64,000 nucleotides of DNA from Variovorax sp. KBW07 (GTDB lineage: Bacteria > Pseudomonadota > Gammaproteobacteria > Burkholderiales > Burkholderiaceae_C). This document shows positions 1 through 8,021 of the stretch, in pieces. The stretch covers positions 1 to 64,000 of the forward strand of contig NZ_QAJK01000125.1 in NCBI RefSeq assembly GCF_003852515.1, given 5' to 3'. The notes beneath the pieces were generated by a model. It was not told the DNA's origin. It made no database searches and saw nothing but the letters and a program-made list of their open reading frames with translations. A program made the position numbers and the translations under genes. The stretch's first letter is position 1. Each line of letters starts with the position of its first letter.

Positions 1-46
1 TGGTGTACCGCTGATCAACGACCACTCTGATGACGCTCACGCGGAT

Positions 47-112
47 GGTGTGCTCTGCGCAGCGAAATAAAGGAGGAGCGAAGCGGGGGACATTCGCGGA
101 GCAGAGCACACC
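47..112. repeat. 12-bp inverted repeat around a purine-rich core
   Basis: Bases 47-58 and 101-112 are perfect reverse complements (GGTGTGCTCTGC and its complement). They enclose about 42 bases containing an AGGAGGAGCGAAGCGG stretch. I see no coding capacity. It looks like a dispersed hairpin element of the kind common between genes in Variovorax-like genomes, but copy number cannot be judged from one window. Apart from this repeat and the palindrome at 203-216, I see nothing in the first 305 bases. Confidence 0.5.
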
Positions 113-202
113 GTCGGCGTGGGCGTCGCCCTGAACAGCAAGCGGAAAAGCGCCCCCGAAACAGGACCGCAGACAAAGCACCCCTGGTATTTCGGGAAAA
201 AG

Positions 203-216
203 GTGCGTAAACGCAC
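203..216. promoter_or_regulatory. Crp/Fnr-type palindrome upstream of doxX
   Basis: GTGCGTAAACGCAC is a palindrome with 5-base arms and a 4-base centre, the same geometry as an Fnr-family site. It lies about 90 bases upstream of the DoxX start. A near-identical site (GTGCGCAAACGCAC) sits at 3258-3271 before the DUF4148 gene. The Crp/Fnr gene between them is the obvious candidate binder; this is inference from motif geometry and proximity. Confidence 0.5.
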
Positions 217-305
217 ATCCGGGCCAGCGACAGCTCCGCACACTGGAACCGCAACCGCCGCACTCCGCGACGGCCCTTCGTTTTCAAAGTTTCCAAGGAT
301 CTGCC

Positions 306-779
306 ATGAACACCCAGGCCGCTGCCGCCAACACCCCGCGTGCGCCGATCGCATCGCCCGTTTCCGCCCTCTCCCCCGCCAACACCGACGACGCCGGCAA
401 GCTCCTGCTTCGCGTCAGCGTCGGTTTTCTTGTGCTCCTGCACGGCGTCTTCAAGCTCTCCGCCGGCGTCGGCTTCATCGGCGGCATGCTGGCCAAGGCC
501 GGGCTGCCGAGCGGGCTGGCGTACCTTGTTTTCGTCGGTGAAATCGTCGCCCCGCTGCTCATGATGGCCGGCCTGTTCACTCGCGCCGCTGCCGGCGTGG
601 TCGTCATCAACATGATCGTGGCGCTGGGCCTGGTGCACATGGCCGACCTGTTCGCGCTCACCAAGCAAGGCGGCTGGGCGCTCGAGCTGCAGGGCCTGTA
701 CCTGTTCGGCGCGCTGACCGTGGTGCTGCTGGGCGCGGGGCGCTTCAGCGTCGGCGGCAAGAACGGCCGCTGGAACTGA
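306..779 (+). CDS. DoxX family membrane protein
   Basis: A 157-residue protein of the DoxX family (small four-helix inner-membrane proteins, sometimes linked to quinone or thiosulfate redox chemistry). After a polar Ala/Pro-rich tail of about 30 residues it has the family start (LLLRVSVGFLVLLHGVFKL) and three further hydrophobic segments around residues 70-90, 95-115 and 130-145. An AAGGA ribosome site precedes the ATG. It stands alone, convergent with the Crp/Fnr gene, with a Crp/Fnr-like palindrome about 90 bases upstream. The substrate is unknown. A second, shorter DoxX gene lies at 5026-5427. Confidence 0.85.
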   Translation: MNTQAAAANTPRAPIASPVSALSPANTDDAGKLLLRVSVGFLVLLHGVFKLSAGVGFIGGMLAKAGLPSGLAYLVFVGEIVAPLLMMAGLFTRAAAGVVVINMIVALGLVHMADLFALTKQGGWALELQGLYLFGALTVVLLGAGRFSVGGKNGRWN

Positions 780-798
780 TCGATCTGCGGCGGCTGGC

Positions 799-1551
799 TC
801 AGTTGCCGGCGTCGTCGCCCCGCACCTGCGAGACCATCAGCGCCAGGCGGGCGGCGTCGGCCACGAGCAGGGCCTTGCCGTCCTTGCGCAGCACGCCACC
901 GCGCACCAGCACGTTGAGCTCGCGCGTTACCTGCTCGCGGTTGGTGCTGATCTGGCTGGCCAGCGCCGCGTGCTTGGGCGCCGGGTCCAGCCGGGCCTGG
1001 TTGCCGTCGATGCCGGCGGCGCGCGCCAGGCGCAGCAGCTCGGCATGCAGCCGGTTCTGCACGCCCAGCGTGCTCAGGTCGATCACCCGCTCCGACAGCT
1101 GCCGCACCAGTGACGCCAGGCGCTGCATGACGCGCTCGGCCACCAGCGGTTCGTCGCGCAGCAGGGCCATGAAGGCGGGGCGGTCGAGGCTGGCGACCAC
1201 GCTGGGTTCCAACGTGACCACGTCGGCCGAACGCGGGCCGCCGTCGATGGCGGCAATGTCGCCGAAGTGCTCGCCGGCTTCGGAGTCGCGGAAGGTGACC
1301 TGCCGGCCGTTGGCCGAATAGGTCGTCACCCGCACCCGGCCCGAGACCAGCAGGAACACCTCGCCCTGCTGCTCGGCGCGCAGCAGCAGGGGCTTGCCGG
1401 CCTCCACGCTGTGCCACAGGCATTGCTGGGCCAGCAGGCCGAGGCGGGCGTCGGACAGGCCTTCGAGCAGCGCGATCTGGCGCAGCGCGAGGCTGGAGCG
1501 GGGAGTGGGTTCAGGTTTGGCCATGCCGGGGGTCGGTGGGGGCGCGCGCAT
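799..1551 (-). CDS. Crp/Fnr family transcriptional regulator
   Basis: A 250-residue regulator. An N-terminal cyclic-nucleotide-binding beta barrel (about residues 30-140) contains a phosphate-binding cassette ending GGPRSADV, so the Arg-Ser pair that holds the cyclic phosphate is kept. There is no cysteine cluster for an Fnr iron-sulfur centre. The C-terminal winged helix has a recognition helix STNREQVTREL that keeps the Arg-Glu and second Arg used by Crp to read G bases. It is divergent from a membrane adenylate cyclase with only 29 bases between starts, which suggests a dedicated cAMP sensor pair. An internal ATG at 1524 is an alternative start. Confidence 0.85.
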   Translation of the reverse strand: MRAPPPTPGMAKPEPTPRSSLALRQIALLEGLSDARLGLLAQQCLWHSVEAGKPLLLRAEQQGEVFLLVSGRVRVTTYSANGRQVTFRDSEAGEHFGDIAAIDGGPRSADVVTLEPSVVASLDRPAFMALLRDEPLVAERVMQRLASLVRQLSERVIDLSTLGVQNRLHAELLRLARAAGIDGNQARLDPAPKHAALASQISTNREQVTRELNVLVRGGVLRKDGKALLVADAARLALMVSQVRGDDAGN

Positions 1552-1580
1552 TATGCTCGGGCACCGATTCGAACCCGTTC

Positions 1581-3245
1581 ATGGACAGACGTTCCCCCCT
1601 CGCCTCTTTTCTTGCGCACAGGCCGCCGACACGGCGCAACCTGCGCTGGGCGAGCGGGCTGGTGCTCATGGCCTACATCACGGCCCACCTGCTGAACCAT
1701 TCGCTGGGCATCTATTCGTTTGCCGCGGCCGAAACCGTGCTGCGCGGCGTGCAGATGTTCTGGCACAGCCTGCCGGGCACCCTGCTGCTGTACGGCGCCG
1801 CCGCCACGCACCTGGCGCTGGCCGTGGTCGCGCTGTGGGAGCGCCGCACGCTGCGCATGCCGCCGCTCGAAGGGTTGCGCGTGCTGCTGGGCTTTGCACT
1901 GCCGCTGCTGCTGGCCAAGCACCTGACCGCCATGCGCGGCGCCTACCTGGCCTACGGCATCGACGGCTCCTACGTGCGCGTGGTCTGGGGCCTGTGGGAC
2001 GTACCCGGCGCCGCCGCGCAGTTGGGCATGATGCTCGCGGCCTGGGCGCACGGCTGCCTGGGCCTGCACTTCGCGCTGCGCGCGCAGCCGGCCTACCGGC
2101 GCTTCTCTCATGTGCTGCTGGCCGTGGCGGTGGTGCTGCCGGTCATGGCCGCGCTGGGCTTCGTGTCGATGGGCCGCGAGTTCCAGTGGACCGGCGTGCC
2201 GCAGGTGACGCTGCCCACGCCCGAGCAGGGCAAGGCGCTGGCCGCGGCGGAAGACGGCATCAAGTGGTTCTACGGGCTGGCGCTGATGGCCCTGCTGGCG
2301 GCCCGCTGGGGGCGCAACTGGTTCGCGCGGCTGTCGCGCGAGCCGTCGGTGGCGCTGCGCTACCCCGACCGCACAGTGCACGTGCCGCGCGGCTGGAGCG
2401 TGCTGGAGGCGAGCCGCTCGCACGGCATCGACCACGTGTCGATCTGCGGCGGGCGCGCGCGTTGCTCGACCTGCCGCGTGCGCGTGGTCGGGCCGGCCGA
2501 GCACATCGGCGTGCCGGGCCGCGACGAGCAGCGCACGCTCGAGCGCGTGCGCGCGCCGGGCGACGTGCGGCTGGCCTGCCAGCTGCGCCCGCGCGGCGAC
2601 ATCGAGGTCACGCCGCTGTTCGCGCCGCTGCCCAACGAAGGCCGGCCGGCGCCCGTAGGCAGTTTCGGGCGCGAGCGCGACGTGGCGATTCTTTTCGTCG
2701 ACCTGCGCCGCTGGTCGGGGCTGTCGGAGCGGCAGTGGCCCTTCGACCTGGCCTATGTGCTCGACCGCTATTTCGCCACCGTGGGCGCGGCCGTGCGCGA
2801 GAGCGGCGGCGTGCCCAACCAGTTCATCGGCGACAGCGTGATGGCGATCTTCGGGCTCGACTGCGACCTGCCCACCGCCTGCCGCCAGGCACTGCACGCC
2901 ACCACGCTGATCGAGCAGCGCATGAACGCATGGAGCGAAGGCTTCGAGGCGCAGTTCGGCCAGCGGCTGGACTTCGGCATGGGCCTGCATGCGGGGCGCG
3001 CGGCGGTGGGCGAAGTGGGCTACCTGGAGACCACGACCTTCACCGCCATCGGCGAAGTGGTCAACACCGCGAGCCGGCTGCAGGACCATTCGAAGATGGC
3101 CTCGTCGCGCCTCGTGGTCTCGCTGTTCGCGGCGGCGCAGGCCGGCGTGGCCGACGCGCTGGGCCCGGCCCATTCGCTCGCCGTGCGGGGCCGCTCCGAG
3201 CCCCTTCAGGTGCTGTACCCGCAGCCTGCGAACGTCCCCGCGTAA
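1581..3245 (+). CDS. Membrane adenylate cyclase with [2Fe-2S] ferredoxin domain
   Basis: A 554-residue protein in three parts. Residues 1 to about 250 hold roughly six membrane helices with histidines inside or at their ends (ITAHLLNH, ATHLAL, LAKHL, AWAHGCLGLH), reminiscent of the haem-binding anchor of succinate dehydrogenase and of rhizobial CyaC. Next is a plant-type ferredoxin domain with the full C-x5-C-x2-C motif (CGGRARCSTC) and a distal Cys in RLACQL. Last is a class III cyclase domain with both metal Asp (ILFVDLR, GDSVMAIFG) and the catalytic Asn/Arg (VVNTASRL). The usual base-reading Lys before GD is Gln (NQFIGD), so substrate choice is uncertain. ATG 1581 is chosen over an upstream one at 1536 that would overlap crp. 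Proposed role: couples redox or haem state to cyclic nucleotide. Confidence 0.85.
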   Translation: MDRRSPLASFLAHRPPTRRNLRWASGLVLMAYITAHLLNHSLGIYSFAAAETVLRGVQMFWHSLPGTLLLYGAAATHLALAVVALWERRTLRMPPLEGLRVLLGFALPLLLAKHLTAMRGAYLAYGIDGSYVRVVWGLWDVPGAAAQLGMMLAAWAHGCLGLHFALRAQPAYRRFSHVLLAVAVVLPVMAALGFVSMGREFQWTGVPQVTLPTPEQGKALAAAEDGIKWFYGLALMALLAARWGRNWFARLSREPSVALRYPDRTVHVPRGWSVLEASRSHGIDHVSICGGRARCSTCRVRVVGPAEHIGVPGRDEQRTLERVRAPGDVRLACQLRPRGDIEVTPLFAPLPNEGRPAPVGSFGRERDVAILFVDLRRWSGLSERQWPFDLAYVLDRYFATVGAAVRESGGVPNQFIGDSVMAIFGLDCDLPTACRQALHATTLIEQRMNAWSEGFEAQFGQRLDFGMGLHAGRAAVGEVGYLETTTFTAIGEVVNTASRLQDHSKMASSRLVVSLFAAAQAGVADALGPAHSLAVRGRSEPLQVLYPQPANVPA

Positions 3246-3257
3246 TCGGCGAAAGCG

Positions 3258-3271
3258 GTGCGCAAACGCAC
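3258..3271. promoter_or_regulatory. Crp/Fnr-type palindrome upstream of DUF4148 gene
   Basis: GTGCGCAAACGCAC differs by one central base from the palindrome at 203-216. Both are preceded by a GAAA-rich stretch and followed by CA. It lies about 92 bases before the DUF4148 start, the same distance as the first copy has from its gene. The matched distance argues for a real operator. Confidence 0.5.
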
Positions 3272-3362
3272 AGCGCCAACCACGGTGCGGTTTCACACTG
3301 CATACCGTGGCAACGACGAATGTCCGCCGCCCACACAGCAGTCATCCGAAGGGACTTTCATC

Positions 3363-3749
3363 ATGAACACCAAGCAACTCATCGCCCTGTCCGCCGCCGC
3401 ATTCGCCATGCTGGGCGCAGCGGGTGCCGCGCACGCCGAAACCTACGAAGGCGTGCAATCGATCGCCTCGCAGGCCAGCCGCGCCGACGTGCGCACCGAA
3501 GCCGTGGCTGCCGCGCACAGCGGCAACCCCTATGCGGAGGGTGCCAACGCCGGCCCGGCCCCGGTCATCGTTTCGGCGACCAGCCGCGCCGCGGTCCGCG
3601 CCGAAGCCGTTGCCGCCGCGCACAGCGACAACCCGTACGCCGAAGGCGCATCGTCGGGCGTCGCGCCCGTGGTGACCAGCACCGTCGACCGTGCCACGGT
3701 CCGCGCCGCCGCACGCGCTGCCGCCCGCGGCGACGCACTGCCGCTGTAA
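3363..3749 (+). CDS. Secreted DUF4148 repeat protein
   Basis: A 128-residue exported protein. The signal peptide ends GAAGAAHA, followed by the mature start ETYEGVQS. The mature part has about 2.5 repeats of SR-x-V-R-x-EAVAAAHS-x-NPYAEGA, the DUF4148 pattern common in Burkholderiales; the function is unknown. The start is set by the GAAGGGAC ribosome site and the signal peptide; longer in-frame extensions lack both. The second protein of this type in the window (25076-25501) has three longer repeats. The upstream palindrome suggests control by the neighbouring Crp/Fnr protein. Confidence 0.8.
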   Translation: MNTKQLIALSAAAFAMLGAAGAAHAETYEGVQSIASQASRADVRTEAVAAAHSGNPYAEGANAGPAPVIVSATSRAAVRAEAVAAAHSDNPYAEGASSGVAPVVTSTVDRATVRAAARAAARGDALPL

Positions 3750-3819
3750 GCGGTTCGCAGCGCCCGCGGGCCGGGCGCTGCAAGACGGCGGAAGCGGCGG
3801 AAAGGGCGAAAACGGCAGC

Positions 3820-4881
3820 TCAGGGCCGCACGCCTTCCCACGCGTTCTGCAGCAAGGCACGAATCGCATCGCGCTCCAGCGGGCGCGGATTGGGGTACTG
3901 GTTCTTCAGCGCATGCGCGCAGGCCAGGTCGAGGTCGGACTCCTTCATGCCGATATCGCGCAGCGCGACCGGCGCGCCGTTGTCGCGTGCCAGGTCGAAC
4001 ACCGCCTGCGCTGCATTGCTGCCCCCCAGCGCCTTGGCGATGCGCGTCATGGCCTCGGGCGCCGCGGCCGCGTTGTAGGCCAGCGCATGCGGCAGCACGA
4101 TGGTGTGGGTTTCCGCATGCGGCAGGTTGAAGCTGCCGCCCAGCGTATGGCACAGCTTGTGGTGCAGCGCCATGCCGACGTTGCCGAGCACGGTGCCGCA
4201 GAGCCATGCGCCGTAGAGCGCGTCGGCGCGCGCGGCCGGGTCCTTGGCCGAGGCGCGGATCGCCGGCAAGGCACGGCCCAGCGCGGCAATGCCTTCTTGC
4301 GCCATCAGGTCCATGATGGGGTTCGCGTCGGTGGCATAGAGCCCTTCGGCCGCATGCGCGATGGCATTGATGCCGCTGGTCACGCTCATGCCCACGGGCA
4401 GGCTCAGCGACAGCTCGGGGTCGTAGATCACGGTGCGCGGCAGCACCCTGAAGTCTTTGCCCGTCTTCTTCATGCCGGCTTCGGTGATGCCGTAGATCGG
4501 CGTCATCTCGGAGCCCGCGTAGGTGGTCGGAATCGCGAGGATCGGCAGGCCCGAGTCGAGCGCAATGGCCTTGCCCAGCCCGGTGGTCGAGCCACCGCCG
4601 ATGGCCACGGCGCAATCGGCGCCCAGGCGTTGCGCCACCTCCCGCGCTTCGCGCGCGGTTTCTATCGGCACGTGCATCACGGCCCGGTCGAACACGCCGG
4701 CCGCGTGCGCGCCCAGCATGTCGGCAACGCGCTCGGCCTGCGGGCGCTGCTCGGGCGTGGACAGCACCAATGCGCGGCGGGCGCCCAGCGCGTCGATTTC
4801 CCGTGCCAGGTGCTGCAGCGAACCGGCACCGAAAACCACCCGCTGGGGAACGCTGTTGTAGACGAAGGGTTGGACGGACAT
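3820..4881 (-). CDS. Maleylacetate reductase (iron-containing alcohol dehydrogenase family)
   Basis: A 353-residue cytosolic dehydrogenase that reduces maleylacetate to 3-oxoadipate with NAD(P)H. It has the family nucleotide site GGGSTTGLGKA and the maleylacetate-reductase signature PTTYAGSEMT followed by GITEAGMKKTG. It keeps the histidines of the metal region (HAAEGLYA, HHKLCHTLGG, HAETHTIVLPHA). The start MSVQPFVYN follows an AGAGGAAAG ribosome site; an upstream extension to 4983 is not supported. It is the last gene of the minus-strand aromatic operon that begins at 9990. It would feed the product of the hydroquinone dioxygenase route (40.3-43.5 kb) into pcaIJ/pcaF (28.7-31.3 kb). Confidence 0.88.
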   Translation of the reverse strand: MSVQPFVYNSVPQRVVFGAGSLQHLAREIDALGARRALVLSTPEQRPQAERVADMLGAHAAGVFDRAVMHVPIETAREAREVAQRLGADCAVAIGGGSTTGLGKAIALDSGLPILAIPTTYAGSEMTPIYGITEAGMKKTGKDFRVLPRTVIYDPELSLSLPVGMSVTSGINAIAHAAEGLYATDANPIMDLMAQEGIAALGRALPAIRASAKDPAARADALYGAWLCGTVLGNVGMALHHKLCHTLGGSFNLPHAETHTIVLPHALAYNAAAAPEAMTRIAKALGGSNAAQAVFDLARDNGAPVALRDIGMKESDLDLACAHALKNQYPNPRPLERDAIRALLQNAWEGVRP

Positions 4882-5025
4882 CGCTTGATCTTTCCTCTGG
4901 AACTCGCAATCGGGGGGCGCATCTGCTGCGCAGAATACGCCGGGCGCGAGTGTCCCAGTGGCCTGCCGGCCGTTCAACAACACCAGCGGAAAGGAGTTTT
5001 CCGCCGAGCGTTCAGTGCTCAGCGC

Positions 5026-5427
5026 TCAGCGCCCCGCGCCCGCCTGCCTGGCATGCACCGCCAGCATCACGAAGCCGCCCACCATCGCCACGTTCTTCAG
5101 GAAGTTGTTGAGCTGCCCCGCGAACTGCGCCGCGTCGGCGGCCCAGAACGCATGCGCAGTAAAGGCCGTGGCCAGCGTGAACAGCGCCAGCACGCCCGCC
5201 ACCCACTGCACGCGCCAGCCGGCGATCAGCAGCAGCCCGCCACCGATCTCCAGCGCGATGGTCAGCGGCAGCACCACGTCGGCCAGCGGAATGCCGAGCT
5301 TGCCGAAATAGCCGAGCGTGGCGGCGTAGGTCAGGAGCTTGCGCACGCCCGCGACCAGGAAGATGGCGGCCATGAGCACGCGGGCGGCCAGGGTCCAGCC
5401 GGGGGAAGGGTTCGTCGTTGTGTTCAT
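5026..5427 (-). CDS. DoxX family protein
   Basis: A 133-residue DoxX-type membrane protein with four hydrophobic segments (WTLAARVLMAAIFLVAGVRKL at the N-terminus, a second from about residue 47, then two more). Its ATG overlaps the stop of the MFS carrier gene (ATGA), so the two are translationally coupled. In aromatic operons such proteins are often carried as accessories of unclear role, perhaps quinone-related. It precedes the maleylacetate reductase gene by about 145 bases, a gap with no obvious terminator. Confidence 0.82.
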   Translation of the reverse strand: MNTTTNPSPGWTLAARVLMAAIFLVAGVRKLLTYAATLGYFGKLGIPLADVVLPLTIALEIGGGLLLIAGWRVQWVAGVLALFTLATAFTAHAFWAADAAQFAGQLNNFLKNVAMVGGFVMLAVHARQAGAGR

Positions 5428-6812
5428 GCCGTTTCTCCGGGGCGCGCGGTTGCGCCCGTGAATTTCAATCGCCCCATGCAGAGCACCATCACGCAGGACA
5501 GCAGCGCCGGCACGGCCGCCGCGATGAAGAGCGCGCTGTTTGTCCAGTGCAGCCCGATGAGCCAGCCCGCCAGCACCGGCCCCACGATGGAGCCCGCGCG
5601 GCCGATGCCCAGGCTCCAGCCCATGCCGGTGGCGCGCACCGTGGTCGGGTACACGCTCGATGCCAGCGCAATGAGCGCGGGCTGCGCGCCCACCACGCAG
5701 AAGCCGCTCACCGTGACCACCGCGAGCAGCAGTGCCAGCGGCAGCGCCGGCTGCCCGATGACGGCGATGGCCAGCACCGCCACCGCGAAGATCGGCACCA
5801 GCACGCGGTAGAAGCCGATGCGGTCGATCAGCGGCCCCATGGCCACCGTGCCGGCCACGCCGCCCACCTGCAGCAGCGTGCCCACCAGCACCGCCGTGCC
5901 GCCGCTGTAGCCGGCGCTGGTGGCAATGGTAGGCAACCAGTTCGCCAGGAAGAACAGGTTGAGCAGGTTCATGAAGTTGATGCCCCACAGCAGCAGCGTG
6001 GCCGGCCCGCGCCCCGCGCGGAACAGTTCGACCACCGGAGCGCCGTCCTGCTTCGACTCATGCACCACGTAGCGGGTGCCGGGCCCGATGCGCAGCTCCG
6101 GCGCGATGCGGCGCAGCCACCCGTGCACGCGGTCGAGCTTGCGGCCGCGCAGCACCAGGAACTGCATCGACTCGGGCATGTAGCGCCACATCAGCGCGGC
6201 GATCACCAGCGGCACGATGCCGCCGAACACGAACACCGCCTGCCAGCCGCCCCATGGAATGAGCACGGCCGACACCAGCCCGCCCAGCACCGCGCCGCCA
6301 GTGAAGCCGCACGACACCCACATCATCAACGTGACGCGGCGACGCCTCGGGCTGTACTCGCTGGCCAACGCACTGGCGTTGGCCATGATGCCGCCCAGCC
6401 CGATGCCGGTAATGAAGCGCATCACCAGCAGTTCGTTCAGCGTGTGCGTGAAGGTGGTCGCGAGCATGCACAGCGCAAAGAACACCGTGGCGCCCAGCAG
6501 CACGGGACGCCGGCCGATGCGGTCGGCCCAGGTGCTCAGCACCAGCGAACCGACCAGCATGCCGAACAGGCCGGCACCGAACACCGGGCCGAGCGAGGCC
6601 TTGTCGATGCCCCAGGCCTGCACGATGGCCGGGGCGACGAAGCCCATCGCCTGCACGTCGAAGCCGTCCATGACCACCGCGCAGCCGACCAGCAGCAGGA
6701 TCCATTTCTGGAAACCGCTGACGGGGTGGCTGTCGATCAGCGCGGGAATGTCGAGCGCCGCGGTGGCGGTGCCGCCACCGCTGACATCGAGGGAATGCGG
6801 AAAAGCCTTCAC
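5424..6812 (-). CDS. MFS aromatic acid:H+ symporter (AAHS family)
   Basis: A 462-residue major facilitator protein with about twelve membrane helices. The helix 1 signature CAVVMDGFDVQAMGF carries the Asp-Gly-Phe-Asp typical of PcaK/BenK aromatic acid importers, and the loop 2-3 motif is DRIGRRPVLLG. The start is a GTG whose bases overlap the monooxygenase stop (GTGA). It probably brings the hydroxybenzoate substrate of the operon into the cell. Family membership is seen in the sequence; substrate identity is inferred from neighbours. Confidence 0.85.
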   Translation of the reverse strand: MKAFPHSLDVSGGGTATAALDIPALIDSHPVSGFQKWILLLVGCAVVMDGFDVQAMGFVAPAIVQAWGIDKASLGPVFGAGLFGMLVGSLVLSTWADRIGRRPVLLGATVFFALCMLATTFTHTLNELLVMRFITGIGLGGIMANASALASEYSPRRRRVTLMMWVSCGFTGGAVLGGLVSAVLIPWGGWQAVFVFGGIVPLVIAALMWRYMPESMQFLVLRGRKLDRVHGWLRRIAPELRIGPGTRYVVHESKQDGAPVVELFRAGRGPATLLLWGINFMNLLNLFFLANWLPTIATSAGYSGGTAVLVGTLLQVGGVAGTVAMGPLIDRIGFYRVLVPIFAVAVLAIAVIGQPALPLALLLAVVTVSGFCVVGAQPALIALASSVYPTTVRATGMGWSLGIGRAGSIVGPVLAGWLIGLHWTNSALFIAAAVPALLSCVMVLCMGRLKFTGATARPGETA

Positions 6813-8020
6813 GCCGCGGCCTCGTCGAGGCAGCTGTCGGCCGTCCAGCCATAGAGCCATTCGAGCGCGTCGTAGAAGCGCTCCTGCGGCCTGTCTTTCC
6901 ACATGCTGTTGCGCACCAGCCGCTCGACGCCCTTGGCGTGATAGATGCGGCCCATCTCGCGCGCCGACAGCACCACGCGCGCGGTGCGGGCCACACGCGA
7001 GCGCTCGTACAGGGCCAGCCCGCGCGGCCAGTCGCCACCTTCGCGGCGCAGTGCCAGGCCCAGCGTTACCGCGTCCTCGCAGGCCGTGCAGGCGCCCTGC
7101 GCCAGGTACTGCACCATCGGGTGCGCGGCATCGCCCAGCAGCGTGGCGCGGCCGAAGGTCCATCGCTCGATGGGGTTGCGGTCGGCCGTCGAATAGCGCT
7201 TCCAGGCTTTCGGAATGCGCAGCAGTTGCTGCACCTGCTCGCAGGTCGGGCGAAAGTAGCGCTGCACCTCGGCCGGGTCGCCGTCCATCGAACCCCATTC
7301 CTCGGGCTGGTCGCTGTGGAAGGTGACGGCGATGTTGAACTTGTCGCCGCCCTTCAGCGGGTAGTGCACCAGGTGGCAGTTGGGGCCGACCCAGATGCAG
7401 GGCGCGGTGAAGCGCAGCGCCTCGGGAAAGTCGGCCGTGTCGACCACCGCCCGAAACACCACGTGGCCCGACACGCGGATGCTGTCGCCCACGTACTGCT
7501 GGCGCACCGCCGAGCGCACGCCGTCGCAGCCGATCACGGCCTGGCCTTCGTGCCGGCCGCCCTGCGCGTCGATGAGCGTCACGCCGTCGTCGTCCTGCTC
7601 GATGTGCACGACCTTGGTCGAGGTCAGGAACTCGATGCCGTCGGTCGTGGCCTTCACGCCCTCGAGCAGCGCGCCGTGGATGTCGGCGCGGTGGATTACC
7701 GCATACGGATTGCCGAAGCGTTCGCGAAACCCGTCGGACAGCGAGATGCTCGCCACGCGCTTCGCGTCGATGGCGTCGAACATCACCATCTCTTCGGTGT
7801 AGACCGCCTTGGCGCGCAGATGCTCGCCCACGCCGAGCGCATCGCAGGCCGCGAAGGCGTTGGGGCTGAGCTGGATGCCGGCGCCGATCTCGCCGATCTG
7901 CCCGGCCTGCTCGATCACCTTCACGCGATAGCCTTCGCGCACCATGGCCAGCGCGGCCGCCAGCCCGCCGATGCCGCCGCCGGCCACGAGCACGGGACGT
8001 GTGTCTTTCGTGGCGCTCAT
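6809..8020 (-). CDS. FAD-dependent hydroxybenzoate monooxygenase
   Basis: A 403-residue flavoprotein of the class A aromatic hydroxylases. It has the dinucleotide fold (VAGGGIGGLAAAL, residues 12-24), the DG motif (IGCDGVRS) and the second FAD site (LLGDAAHPMVQYLAQGA). The overall pattern (GEIGAGIQLSPNA, VIHRADIHGALLEG) is closest to 3-hydroxybenzoate 6-hydroxylase/salicylate hydroxylase-type enzymes. Those hydroxylate para to an existing OH, or decarboxylate and hydroxylate. It lies between the decarboxylase (1 base away) and the MFS gene (4-base overlap). Exact substrate is not certain: 3-hydroxybenzoate, salicylate, 4-hydroxybenzoate or resorcinol are all possible. Confidence 0.82.
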   Translation of the reverse strand: MSATKDTRPVLVAGGGIGGLAAALAMVREGYRVKVIEQAGQIGEIGAGIQLSPNAFAACDALGVGEHLRAKAVYTEEMVMFDAIDAKRVASISLSDGFRERFGNPYAVIHRADIHGALLEGVKATTDGIEFLTSTKVVHIEQDDDGVTLIDAQGGRHEGQAVIGCDGVRSAVRQQYVGDSIRVSGHVVFRAVVDTADFPEALRFTAPCIWVGPNCHLVHYPLKGGDKFNIAVTFHSDQPEEWGSMDGDPAEVQRYFRPTCEQVQQLLRIPKAWKRYSTADRNPIERWTFGRATLLGDAAHPMVQYLAQGACTACEDAVTLGLALRREGGDWPRGLALYERSRVARTARVVLSAREMGRIYHAKGVERLVRNSMWKDRPQERFYDALEWLYGWTADSCLDEAAA

Positions 8021-8021
8021 G

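Noticed and set aside
284-1423. Long minus-strand open frame across doxX and crp
   Set aside because: It is an Ala/Arg/Pro-rich frame in GC-rich DNA, overlapping two well-supported genes in other frames; no family features.
1394-4078. 894-codon plus-strand open frame
   Set aside because: It overlaps the cyclase, DUF4148 and maleylacetate reductase genes in another frame and has the low-complexity composition of a GC shadow.
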